64,000 nt of DNA from CAYRUD01 sp964427425 (GTDB taxonomy: Bacteria; Chlamydiota; Chlamydiia; Chlamydiales; FEN-1388), in the NCBI GenBank assembly GCA_964427425.1, contig CAYRUD010000014.1, forward strand, positions 124,001 to 188,000. The letters run 5' to 3'. The notes beneath the pieces were generated by a model. The model had not been told where the DNA came from and made no database searches. It saw only the letters and a list, made by a program, of their open reading frames with translations. A program made the translations under genes and the position numbers. Shown piece by piece: positions 43,287-51,727 of this stretch (the first letter of the stretch is position 1; every line of letters starts with the position of its first letter).

Positions 43287-44570
43287 TTAACTCTTGAATA
43301 TAGAGTTCATAATTGTCTGTAGCTGCTGTAATACGGACTGAAGCATGCTACTTGTCTGTTGACGTCCGTTTGATGCTTGATCCACAGTGTTTGCTTGCTG
43401 GTTAGAAAAATCTTTAATTGTGTCGGATCGTGATTTGTTCGCGTCGATAAATGACTGAGATCTTTTATTGAATTCGCCCCGTTTACCAGCCATAGTGGAA
43501 TATATGTTTTTCTTGTTGTTGTCGGAACCAACATAGGTGAATTTGATTTCATCTAGCCAGTTAATGCGAAGGTTGTACAATTTAAACATTGCTACATAGT
43601 TATTATACAACTCATTGGTGAGTCCTAAATCAGCTACAGCCCGAAGTTCGTCTCGAGCCTCATTAAATGATTGTGGTGCGATTTCCCAATATTGCCCTTT
43701 GTAGGTGTTGTACATAGAATAGAACATATCTTTAAAGAAAGAGACGGGTCCATTAATTGAAGTGCTACTAACAGGTAAAGATTTATTCCATACGGTAATA
43801 TTTTTTACTGTTCCATTTATGCCTAATTTTTTTGCCGTTTCATCGGGATACGTCATTTCTTGCGTATCGAGACGCACGTCTAATTGGTAAAAGCCAGGAG
43901 AGCTCTGACGTACACTCAAGGTAACGGATGTTTCAAATTTAGGAGCTTTCATGATCGTGGTGTAAGTTAAGTACTGTGGTCGAGGTGATGTAGCTAATTT
44001 AAAAGTAGCAGCGTCATTCGAAGTTCCATTCCTTTGCGACATGATATAATTTTGTTGCGCCTGCGCAATAAGAGTTGTGAAAACTTCTTGAAGAGTGATA
44101 TCTCCGTAGCCCAGGTTAAACAATGCCGGATCGCTATTTGGTGTTGTTATGGTCTGATCGCCATCAGCTTTTGGATCATTAATAGGAGTTCCCATATAGA
44201 GAACAGTTCGCTTCATCTCTTCTCTATATTCTTGCTGCTTGAGAAGATAGTATTTTTGCAGCTGCTGGCTTGTAATTTGCGTTTTCGTCATCGTCCTCAT
44301 CATGGCGATGAGGATGTCGAAGATATTCCAGATAATTCTTGTTCTTTCTACAATCGGAATATCTGGGCCAATCAAGTTATCATAGTAGTTATTGATGTAC
44401 GTTGAGAATGCTTTTAAATTAGCGGCACTCGCAGGATCCGGATCGCTTGGAAGTTGATTTGTTTCTAAGAAGGATTGCCAAATAGCGCTTTTCACATCAT
44501 TCGTGTAATTACCAAAGTATCCATTCAGCATATCGTTGTATGGGCCTGGTACTGGAGGAAGAGAGCTCAT
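43287..44570 (-). CDS. Putative T3SS-secreted protein, paralogue with one N-terminal repeat
   Basis: 427 residues, no signal peptide, no membrane segment; family not recognised. Residues about 5-60 are one copy of a repeat (PPVPGPYNDMLNGYFG, then AIWQSF, then FSTYI) found four times in the protein encoded at 45785-47506. The core that follows has a helical VERTRIIWNIFDILIAMMR segment, then NLGYGDITLQEVF, a motif also present in both upstream paralogues. The C-terminal ~60 residues are a polar Q/S/N-rich coiled coil ending SVLQQLQTIMNSIFKS. Codon usage looks like the neighbours. It is the last of four tandem genes ahead of the SycD-like chaperone gene. A secreted needle-tip, filament or effector role is my inference from context. 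Confidence 0.65.
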   Translation of the reverse strand: MSSLPPVPGPYNDMLNGYFGNYTNDVKSAIWQSFLETNQLPSDPDPASAANLKAFSTYINNYYDNLIGPDIPIVERTRIIWNIFDILIAMMRTMTKTQITSQQLQKYYLLKQQEYREEMKRTVLYMGTPINDPKADGDQTITTPNSDPALFNLGYGDITLQEVFTTLIAQAQQNYIMSQRNGTSNDAATFKLATSPRPQYLTYTTIMKAPKFETSVTLSVRQSSPGFYQLDVRLDTQEMTYPDETAKKLGINGTVKNITVWNKSLPVSSTSINGPVSFFKDMFYSMYNTYKGQYWEIAPQSFNEARDELRAVADLGLTNELYNNYVAMFKLYNLRINWLDEIKFTYVGSDNNKKNIYSTMAGKRGEFNKRSQSFIDANKSRSDTIKDFSNQQANTVDQASNGRQQTSSMLQSVLQQLQTIMNSIFKS

Positions 44571-44633
44571 AGCATCACCATCTTTCTTTCATATTCGCAT
44601 TAAATACATATGAGAAGCCAAAACCCTAAAGCT

Positions 44634-45713
44634 TTATCTAAAGATTGCGGCGATAAGGCCTTTCATCGACTCAGTAAGCGCTGAGAGAAGTTGGGATTGG
44701 TTTTGGATTGCTTCTTGCGTTTGGTTGATTAAATTTTCAATAGGCTTTCCAGTATCTTGAACTTGCTGCTTGAGTGATCGAGCGTTTTCAATCATGAGCT
44801 GAAGTTTACCGTTTGCCTCACCACGAAGCTGCATTCGAGCTTTGTCCTCATCTGCGGAGCCAGGAGATGTGATACTGCTCCAAGTGATACCAGATATGCT
44901 TGTTGTAGATCTTCCCTCTAACCTAGCTCTTAATTCATCGTATGAGATAAATTCGTACCACGATGTATCGCGTCTTGAGTGATAATCATTTTGCAGTAAA
45001 TAGAGAAGTTTAGTGATGCCATTAGTAGGATCATCAGCTCCTAAGGAGAAATTCCAATTGGTCAATGCTGTTGAGAAAAGAGTCTGGCCTCCTGCGGTTT
45101 GTATTGCGAGCTCAACCTGATTCGATACAGGAACGGTTACAAGGATAACTTTCAAAGAGCCTGCGGCAAATTCTCTCCACTCAGGGTCGGTTTTAAATGG
45201 TTTTTGGGTGAGATACTTTACAATATCTTCTAATCGTATGTTTCCGTATCCAAAAGTGCTTTTTCCAATATCATTAGCGTTAAAGCGAATGCTGCCTGAT
45301 GCTGACTGAGTATAGAGAGGAATACTAGTCATCATGCTTGTGTATTGCTTTTGCCATTTCGTATAGAAGACTTGCGTATTGCTCAATGCTCGAGTACAAA
45401 GCTGAAGCGCGTTGAGCATTTTCAAGACAATACTAAATGTCTCAAACATGATGTTGCGGCGTTTTATTTCCTCTGGTGAGAGCTCAATAATAGATTCAAT
45501 CTGATACAGGCTGTTAAGCTGCCCCGCAAGGAATTGAGCGTATTTAGCTAAGATTTCCTTCTGTTTTACCGCGTCAGTAGTGCTGAGATCTGCGCTCGTA
45601 TAGCCTGTCGCTTGAAAAAACTTCTGTTTGAGCTCATTGGCTTGGTCAGTCGTCGTAACGTTAAAAAAGTTGGTGTTGAAATTATTTATACTGGTGTTGA
45701 GATCGATACTCAT
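44634..45713 (-). CDS. Putative T3SS-secreted protein, paralogue with degenerate repeat
   Basis: 359 residues with GAGGAG upstream of ATG 45713. Family not recognised. Residues about 5-63 are a diverged copy of the block's repeat (SINNFNTNFFNVTT, then KFFQATGYTSADLSTTD and YAQFL). The core contains LSPEEIKRRNIMFETFS, closely matching LSPKEMESRVIL in the next gene upstream, then FYTKWQKQYTSMMTSIPL matching FYGRWQQYYTDMMTRVPN, and STFGYGNIRLEDI matching KFTFGYNNISMLDAI. These alignments make the homology of the two proteins clear. The C-terminal coiled coil ends SLKQQVQDTGKP and LTESMKGLIAAIFR. No signal peptide; secretion by the adjacent T3SS is inferred. Confidence 0.65.
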   Translation of the reverse strand: MSIDLNTSINNFNTNFFNVTTTDQANELKQKFFQATGYTSADLSTTDAVKQKEILAKYAQFLAGQLNSLYQIESIIELSPEEIKRRNIMFETFSIVLKMLNALQLCTRALSNTQVFYTKWQKQYTSMMTSIPLYTQSASGSIRFNANDIGKSTFGYGNIRLEDIVKYLTQKPFKTDPEWREFAAGSLKVILVTVPVSNQVELAIQTAGGQTLFSTALTNWNFSLGADDPTNGITKLLYLLQNDYHSRRDTSWYEFISYDELRARLEGRSTTSISGITWSSITSPGSADEDKARMQLRGEANGKLQLMIENARSLKQQVQDTGKPIENLINQTQEAIQNQSQLLSALTESMKGLIAAIFR

Positions 45714-45784
45714 AATATTTACTTAGCTCCTCAACGGATAGAGAAAGAGTTTATTCGGTTCACACTGGTACTCTTTCTTGTTAA

Positions 45785-47506
45785 TTAACCTTTCTTAGTG
45801 ATCTCTTTCATCACGTTATCTATAGTTTCAAGAATCGACGTCCAAAGGCTTGTCTGGTTGTTAATACCCTGTCTACTTTGATTTAAAGACGATTGAAGCT
45901 GGCTTGATAAGTTTCGTATTGCGTCGCGCTGTGATCTGATGTTCTCAACATACTGTTGTAGGAGAGCGTTGACTTCGGCTCTGCCTTGAATATCTTTATC
46001 ATTAGTCGCAGGATCTGTAGACCCAAGATAACGGCCCGGAATACCAATCTTGTTATTGATTCTCTGAATAAAATCGGGAGTTTCTTGAAAAAGAGCTTTA
46101 AATCCATTTTGTACCGCATCAACTAACTCAGAAGTAGAGAGCTTAATTGCCGGGTTCGCTGAAGGATCTTCGAAGACGATGGTTTTTGATGCGCTTATTG
46201 GTGGAAGAGTAGTTACTGATGGTATATTACCATTAAAAGTGACAATATGAGCGGTTGAGAGGTCAATCCCTAGCCGTATCTCTTTTTTCCCGTTTATCTC
46301 TTGAACAAGAAAGGAATATTTTCCTATTACGCATTCTCCTGATTGCTCAGGGCTGCCGAAGGCTGCTGTGACTGAGGGGTGCTTTAATGCTTCATCAACA
46401 CCCCAGTTGATCGCGTCTAACATTGAGATGTTGTTATAGCCAAATGTGAATTTTGATAAATCAGTGGTGTTGGCCTTAACCTTTCCAGCCTCTCCTCCTG
46501 TCAGGTTGGGAACCCGAGTCATCATGTCTGTATAATACTGCTGCCAGCGTCCGTAGAACATAAGGCTATTACTTTGAGTCTGAATTTGTTGCTCGGTCGC
46601 GTTCAGATATTTCTTGAGCGAGGAGAGAACAGAAGTTAAGATGACTCTTGACTCCATCTCTTTTGGAGAGAGAAGGGTTGCGTCTTGAAGGGAGTATAAT
46701 CGTGAGCTTAATCCCTGTATGTATGTTGCGAATTGCTTTTGTACGCTTTCAGAGTCTGTAGGATTTGTCGAATATCCGTACCGGGAGAGAAAATTATTCC
46801 AAATATCGGTTTGCTCGATAGTTGTAAGGTTTCCAAAGTAAGCGCTCATAAAATTTTGATAAAAGGGTGGGGAAGTAGGAATGGATTGATTCAATGAGAA
46901 TGAATCAGGTCCAATTCCTAATGCGCTGTATCTTTGGATAAAGACAAGGAACTCTGCCATATTTTGGTCGCTTTCGGACAAAGAAAGCCCTGTCGATCCC
47001 TTAGATCTAGCAAAATGATCCCAGAGCATAATGCGAAACGAGAGAGGCTGTTGGCTGAAATAGTCGTTTATTTTCTTTGAAATCGACTCGCTATGAATGA
47101 CTCTTATATATGAGTTAAAGGCCTGACGTATTGTTGCTGTATCTGGAGGATTGGTTGTGTATCCTTGAGACTCGACAAATCCATTCCAGATGTCTTTTTT
47201 AGTGGTCGCTGTTTCTTCGCTAAAAAAGGTGTCGAGGAGCGTAGAATAGTATGTGTTTGTTGTTGGTATACTATTCCCTAAGCGAAGACTGGAAGTTGTC
47301 AGCCCCCACTTTTTGTATTTTGCCAAAAACGCCTCAAACTCACTTTGAAGGGCAGGGGAGTCTTCTGGAGGAGAGCTCGTTGAGAATCCCTTTGATACAG
47401 CAAACCTCTGCCAGTAGGTCATCCTGTCATCTTCAGTTGTCCAGCTAAAGTAGGTTTTGAGGATCCGTGTATAGTATGGAACCGATGGGATTGGAGCTAT
47501 TGTCAT
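45785..47506 (-). CDS. Putative T3SS-secreted protein with four ~60-residue repeats
   Basis: 573 residues from ATG 47506, which has GGGGAGA eight bases upstream; a TTG at 47539 abutting the previous gene lacks one. Residues about 6-66, 80-135, 138-195 and 209-264 are four copies of a repeat with consensus (P)xxxYYxxLLxxYFxxxTxxxxxxIWxxFxxxxGYxTxPxDxxxxxxxFxxYI; copies 2 and 4 are closest (GYTTNPPD and GYSTNPTD). The shared core follows (LSPKEMESRVIL, FYGRWQQYYTDMMTR, FTFGYNNISMLDAI), then a beta-rich stretch (YSFLVQEINGKKEIRLGIDL) and a C-terminal polar coiled coil. No signal peptide or transmembrane helix. I do not recognise the family. Overall acidic, Q/N/S/T-rich composition fits a secreted protein. 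Confidence 0.68.
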   Translation of the reverse strand: MTIAPIPSVPYYTRILKTYFSWTTEDDRMTYWQRFAVSKGFSTSSPPEDSPALQSEFEAFLAKYKKWGLTTSSLRLGNSIPTTNTYYSTLLDTFFSEETATTKKDIWNGFVESQGYTTNPPDTATIRQAFNSYIRVIHSESISKKINDYFSQQPLSFRIMLWDHFARSKGSTGLSLSESDQNMAEFLVFIQRYSALGIGPDSFSLNQSIPTSPPFYQNFMSAYFGNLTTIEQTDIWNNFLSRYGYSTNPTDSESVQKQFATYIQGLSSRLYSLQDATLLSPKEMESRVILTSVLSSLKKYLNATEQQIQTQSNSLMFYGRWQQYYTDMMTRVPNLTGGEAGKVKANTTDLSKFTFGYNNISMLDAINWGVDEALKHPSVTAAFGSPEQSGECVIGKYSFLVQEINGKKEIRLGIDLSTAHIVTFNGNIPSVTTLPPISASKTIVFEDPSANPAIKLSTSELVDAVQNGFKALFQETPDFIQRINNKIGIPGRYLGSTDPATNDKDIQGRAEVNALLQQYVENIRSQRDAIRNLSSQLQSSLNQSRQGINNQTSLWTSILETIDNVMKEITKKG

Positions 47507-47539
47507 ACTTTCGATCTCCCCATTAGATACCTTTTGCAA

Positions 47540-48877
47540 TTACCTGCTGATAGATGACGCCATTCTTTCAAGAAGCTGAGTGATTCTACTGAGCATGGCA
47601 GTTGCTGACTTATAGAACTCTTCAAATACAAACATGGTTCGACGCAGCTCTTCACGTTTCGTATCGTTTAACGACTGAGAAGCTACGATCGCGTTGTTTA
47701 AGTGGCGCTGGTAGTCGCCTTCTGTGTTTGTGTTAAAGTCTTGAACCCATTTGACAATACCGCCACTGTTTTGAACGGCAGCGAAGTCTGCTCTAATTGT
47801 TCTGAGAGATTGAACAAGCTGAGTAGATCCGGTTGTAACTGAAAGCGTATTTATTAAGTGGTCGAGGTTAGTGAGAATTTGGTTAACGCCCCCATTACTT
47901 GAGTTAAATGTTGAGGTCATGTTCTGCAGCTGTGATAAAGTTAAAAACGCGCCGGACATGTTACCGACCATTTGATCATATTGGTCGGAGTTAATAGTCA
48001 TTACATCTGTAATAGCGGGATCAAATTGATAGAGAGTGTTGAGATAGGTTGCTATTTCAGTTGCGGAGAATTTCGCTACGGTTCCAAGAGTCTGGTTAAA
48101 GCTTTGGTTTTCAAAAGCTGAATACTCTCCTTGTGTCAACGATGCAGGGTTTGTCGTCGAGAGAATTTGAAGTTTCATGATGAACTGTTGAGGATCTTTT
48201 TGGTTCATCAAGTCTTGCAAGGAGTTTAGGTACGAAAGAGCGGTCTGGTTCTGGTCGATTGCAGTTTGAAGTTTGTTCATCTCGTCATAGAGGAGTTCAT
48301 TTCCTCGTGAGACATAATCGACCATCAAAAGCTGCTGAAGCGACTGAGACTGAGTAGAAGAATCATTAACGATGATCGCTTGATTCGCCGCATCTATAGC
48401 TTTATTGATAAAGGTCATAATCTGATACACATCAGGATATGTCTTCATCGTCGTGATTGCTGTCGTCGCAGTTTCTGTTCCAGCTGCATCTACAATAGGG
48501 TCCCAGCCAGCGCTTCGCATGGAGCGGATAAGACGGTCGACATACTCGGCCATGTATCTGTTCATGGTCGTTCTGACGATTCCAGACCCGGTACTAGCAT
48601 CAGTGATATAGTCATGAGTGTTGAAGTTATATCCTGTATGCCCGCCTGTTTGGTTTGCCCCATTGGCGACATAGATGAGCTTTGACCATTTATCTAAATC
48701 AGTAAGAATCGTTTTTACTGCAGCTGTGTCGCCGTTATTATAAGCGGTAACAAGCGCGTTCATCTGTGAAATAAACTGATCTTTAGAGTTTGAGGCGATC
48801 TCAAAATCAAAGACACGTGGGTCAATAACCAGGTTTGATCCCACTTTTGTGAGGAAGTTGACAACGGTTTGTGTCAT
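47540..48877 (-). CDS. Putative T3SS-secreted helical protein, first gene of the substrate block
   Basis: 445 residues with AGGAGAT six bases before ATG 48877. Predicted mainly alpha-helical, Q/N/S/T-rich, without signal peptide or membrane segment. It lacks the repeat and the FGY-N/G-x-I motif of the three following genes, but shares their general shape: a helical body and a C-terminal amphipathic coiled coil with a short hydrophobic end (LSRITQLLERMASSISR compare ITKKG, IAAIFR, NSIFKS endings). It contains two repeat-like helical stretches opening NQTALSYLNSLQDLMNQKD and LSQLQNMTSTFNSSNG. Separated from the next start by only 33 bases. Function unknown; location upstream of the chaperone-translocator genes suggests a T3SS substrate such as a tip or effector protein. 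Confidence 0.62.
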   Translation of the reverse strand: MTQTVVNFLTKVGSNLVIDPRVFDFEIASNSKDQFISQMNALVTAYNNGDTAAVKTILTDLDKWSKLIYVANGANQTGGHTGYNFNTHDYITDASTGSGIVRTTMNRYMAEYVDRLIRSMRSAGWDPIVDAAGTETATTAITTMKTYPDVYQIMTFINKAIDAANQAIIVNDSSTQSQSLQQLLMVDYVSRGNELLYDEMNKLQTAIDQNQTALSYLNSLQDLMNQKDPQQFIMKLQILSTTNPASLTQGEYSAFENQSFNQTLGTVAKFSATEIATYLNTLYQFDPAITDVMTINSDQYDQMVGNMSGAFLTLSQLQNMTSTFNSSNGGVNQILTNLDHLINTLSVTTGSTQLVQSLRTIRADFAAVQNSGGIVKWVQDFNTNTEGDYQRHLNNAIVASQSLNDTKREELRRTMFVFEEFYKSATAMLSRITQLLERMASSISR

Positions 48878-49123
48878 CGTCCATCTCCTTCGATGAGAGG
48901 TAAAGAGTGTGTTATCGACTCTCGCTCATGAGAGGATATGGGCTCCTCTTTACCAGAGGAAGCTTTCTGAGCACGACTCTTACACAGGGTTTATCTAATG
49001 CTTAATTCCTTTACGTTCTGAAAAAATGACGAGATAAAGCGCATTTGGTTAAGAGAGGAATTGCGCTTTTTCTAAGAAATCTCCTTTTTCAGTCGTTCAA
49101 TTTTTACCATCGCCCCTAAAGGT

Positions 49124-49152
49124 ATTATAATACAAATTTTAATTTGATACAA
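49124..49152 (-). promoter_or_regulatory. Candidate sigma-70-type promoter of the T3SS substrate operon
   Basis: On the minus strand a perfect -10 hexamer TATAAT (plus 49124-49129) is preceded at 17 bases by TTGTAT (plus 49147-49152), half-matching the -35 consensus. It would give a leader of about 240 bases before the first gene of the substrate block. The remaining ~490-base region between clpX and that gene shows no other feature apart from the clpX terminator. Confidence 0.45.
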
Positions 49153-49329
49153 ACTGATCTAATTTCTCAATTACTTTGATGGCTCTCTCTGAAATGGGGA
49201 AAAAGAGTGTAAGAAAATAGGTAAGATCAAATAAGGCAGGGAAATATTTATCTGTAAGTCATTGGAATACAGTGGCTTGGATGATATTTGGCTGGGGTTG
49301 CGAAGAGAGGCCGGTAAGAGGGAGGAAAG

Positions 49330-49360
49330 AAAAAAGGGCATTTTTTTAATGCCCTTTTTT
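49330..49360. terminator. Intrinsic terminator, position downstream of clpX
   Basis: Hairpin AAAAAGGGCATT (49331-49342) with AATGCCCTTTTT (49348-49359), T-rich on both sides and so able to work in either direction. On the minus strand it lies 10 bases after the clpX stop codon. Read 5' to 3' on the minus strand it separates clpX from nothing else, because the next minus-strand gene lies behind a promoter further on. Confidence 0.85.
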
Positions 49361-49369
49361 TATTTTTTC

Positions 49370-50650
49370 TCAGGCGCTTTCTTCTCTTCGAAGAATTCGA
49401 GGAGGCGCTGATTCAAGAATGGTCTCTTTATCAATAGTGATGTGGCGAATCGATGGATCTGTCGGAACCTCAAACATGAGATCCTGCATCGTCGATTCAA
49501 GAATTAAGCGAAGAGCTCGAGCTCCAGTTCCCGCGTCATGAGCTTTTTTCGCGATCGCATGAAGGGCTCCTTCAGTGATTTCAAGCTCAACATTTTCCAT
49601 ATGGAAGAGCGCTTGAAACTGCTTAACGATCGCATTTTTTGGCTCTGTGAGGATCTTGACTAAGTCATCTTCCGTTAACTCATTGCAGTTAGCAATACAG
49701 TTGAATCGTCCAATAAACTCAGGAATCATACCGAAATGCACAAAGTCTTCCGGCTCTACCTTTGCCAAGAGTTTGTTTCTCTCATGAATATCATTGGTGT
49801 CGAAACGAGCTTTTTCATCGACGTTAAATCCAATGCTCGATTGTCCGAGTCGCTTTGCGATGATTTTATCGAGATTGACAAAAGCGCCACCAGCAATGAA
49901 GAGGATATTCTCTGTGTTTATCCTGATAAATTCTTGGTTCGGATGTTTTCTTCCACCTTTTGGGGGAACATTGGCGACAGTTCCCTCGACAATTTTTAAG
50001 AGAGCCTGTTGAACTCCTTCACCAGAAACATCCCGTGTGATTGAGACATTGGAGGTTGTTCGGTGGATCTTATCGATCTCATCAATGTAGACAATACCTC
50101 TTTCGGCTCTCTCAACGTCAAAATCAGCATTTTGCAGAAGGCGAAGAAGGATATTCTCAACATCCTCACCAACATAGCCTGCCTCAGTTAATGTCGTTGC
50201 ATCAGCTATGGCAAATGGAACTTCAAGCATTTGAGCAAGTGTTCGAGCGATGAGTGTTTTGCCAGATCCTGTAGGACCGAACAGAAGGACGTTTGATTTG
50301 TTAAACTCAATGCCTGTATCTTTAGGGAGCTTTCCGGTAATTCTCTTATAGTGATTATACACAGCAACAGAGATGACTCTCTTCGCAGCTTCTTGCCCTA
50401 TAATATATTCATCGAGCTTTGCCTTGATCTCTTTAGGCTTAAGGACCGTAATTTCTTTCTTAGGCTTTGGAGTCTCGTCGTTCTCTACAATATGTTCCGA
50501 AATGTCGCTCTGATTCTTTGGCTTTTTATCGAGAATGCTTGAACAGAGCTCAACACATCGCTCGCAGATATAGACATTTGGACCTGCAATCAATTTTTCA
50601 ACGACTTCTTCTGGTCTTCCGCAGAAGGAACAACTTGCTGTATCTTTCAT
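49370..50650 (-). CDS. clpX: ClpX, ATPase subunit of the ClpXP protease
   Basis: 426 residues, the usual size. The N-terminal zinc-binding domain has CSFCGRP and ICERCVELC (two Cys-x2-Cys pairs). The AAA+ module has Walker A LFGPTGSGKTLIA, pore loop GYVGEDVE, Walker B IVYIDEIDKI, the sensor segment near NILFIAGGAF, the ClpP-docking IGFN-type loop (SIGFN), and sensor 2 GTGARALR. ClpX unfolds tagged substrates and feeds them into ClpP. clpP lies 175 bases upstream on the same strand and tig beyond, the common tig-clpP-clpX order (Chlamydia CT707-CT705). Confidence 0.98.
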   Translation of the reverse strand: MKDTASCSFCGRPEEVVEKLIAGPNVYICERCVELCSSILDKKPKNQSDISEHIVENDETPKPKKEITVLKPKEIKAKLDEYIIGQEAAKRVISVAVYNHYKRITGKLPKDTGIEFNKSNVLLFGPTGSGKTLIARTLAQMLEVPFAIADATTLTEAGYVGEDVENILLRLLQNADFDVERAERGIVYIDEIDKIHRTTSNVSITRDVSGEGVQQALLKIVEGTVANVPPKGGRKHPNQEFIRINTENILFIAGGAFVNLDKIIAKRLGQSSIGFNVDEKARFDTNDIHERNKLLAKVEPEDFVHFGMIPEFIGRFNCIANCNELTEDDLVKILTEPKNAIVKQFQALFHMENVELEITEGALHAIAKKAHDAGTGARALRLILESTMQDLMFEVPTDPSIRHITIDKETILESAPPRILRREESA

Positions 50651-50825
50651 TCCAATTATGTCTCTTATAATGGTGGAATCTATAAGAAGATTTCTTTCGA
50701 GAAGAGTAATAAAGAGCTGCTTTCTCGAGGATCTGGGATATCTCTTTCATAGTAGAGAAAGTGCACTTGACTTTCTTTCTCTACTCTATGGGGAATTACC
50801 GCGGTCTTCACGTAAGAAAGAGCTC

Positions 50826-51458
50826 TTATCTTGATGGGGCTTGAAGAGTCTGAGCTTTTTTAGGCTGAAGCACATAATCAGTGAGCCCATACTCAACAGA
50901 TTCCTCAGCGCTCATAAAGAAATCTCTTTCACTATCTTCTAGGATTTTCTCCAGTGATTTAGAGCAGTTTTCAGCTAAGATGTTTGCGAGCTTCATCTTC
51001 ATAAAGATGATTTCTTTCGCTTGAACCGCGATATCCGCTGAAGTTCCGCCGATGCCTCCCCAAGGCTGGTGAATCATGACTCGGCTATTTGGAAGAGCGC
51101 AGCGCTTGCCTTTAGTTCCCGATGAGAGAAGAAGCGAGGCCATTGAAGCTGCTTGTCCAATACAGTAGGTATTGATAGGGCATCCGAGAGATTGCATCGT
51201 ATCGTAGATAGCAAGACCTGCAGTAACGGAACCGCCGGGAGAATTAATATAAAGGTGAATGTCTTTTTTAGGATCTTCCATCTTAAGGAAGAGCATTTGA
51301 GCGACAACGACGTTTGCGATGTGATCGTTAATCTCAGTTCCAATAAAGATAATGCGATCTTTGAGAAGGCGTGAGTAAATATCCATCACCCGCTCGCCGC
51401 GTCCTGTATCTTCAATCACATAAGGAGTAAGGGACATGGAAATCGGAGGTTTGTTCAT
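50826..51458 (-). CDS. clpP: ClpP, proteolytic subunit
   Basis: Serine peptidase of 210 residues. Catalytic serine lies in GQAASMASLLLSSG, catalytic histidine in NSRVMIHQPWGG, and the aspartate follows in the DSERDFFMSAEE segment. N-terminal start MNKPPISMSLTPYVIEDTG at ATG 51458 is supported by GGGGAAAG upstream. Fourteen subunits form the degradation chamber used with ClpX. Chlamydiae usually carry a second clpP elsewhere. A terminator lies between tig and clpP, so clpP needs its own promoter. Confidence 0.97.
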   Translation of the reverse strand: MNKPPISMSLTPYVIEDTGRGERVMDIYSRLLKDRIIFIGTEINDHIANVVVAQMLFLKMEDPKKDIHLYINSPGGSVTAGLAIYDTMQSLGCPINTYCIGQAASMASLLLSSGTKGKRCALPNSRVMIHQPWGGIGGTSADIAVQAKEIIFMKMKLANILAENCSKSLEKILEDSERDFFMSAEESVEYGLTDYVLQPKKAQTLQAPSR

Positions 51459-51683
51459 GAGTTCTTTCCCCGTGATCTTTTAGTACTCTTTTAAGAGATT
51501 TTTGGCTTCATCGCCTTCGAAGGGTCGGTAAATTGACACCGCTTTCTCTTCTTTTGTAGAAGGGTATATATCACGTAGTCCCAAAATATGAAAGCCTCAT
51601 AACGCTTTTCATGCGATGCTTACAATAACATCATTTAGGATCTAAAAATAGTGAATATAGATGAGGTCCCTTAGAACTTTTAC

Positions 51684-51714
51684 ATTAAAAAGAAGGCTCT
51701 TTTTCAAGCCTTCT
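51684..51714 (-). terminator. Intrinsic terminator of tig
   Basis: 8-bp inverted repeat AGAAGGCT (51691-51698) and AGCCTTCT (51707-51714), with a run of T after the stem on the minus strand. It lies 13 bases after the tig stop codon and separates tig from clpP. Confidence 0.8.
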
Positions 51715-51727
51715 TTTTTCTTTTCTC

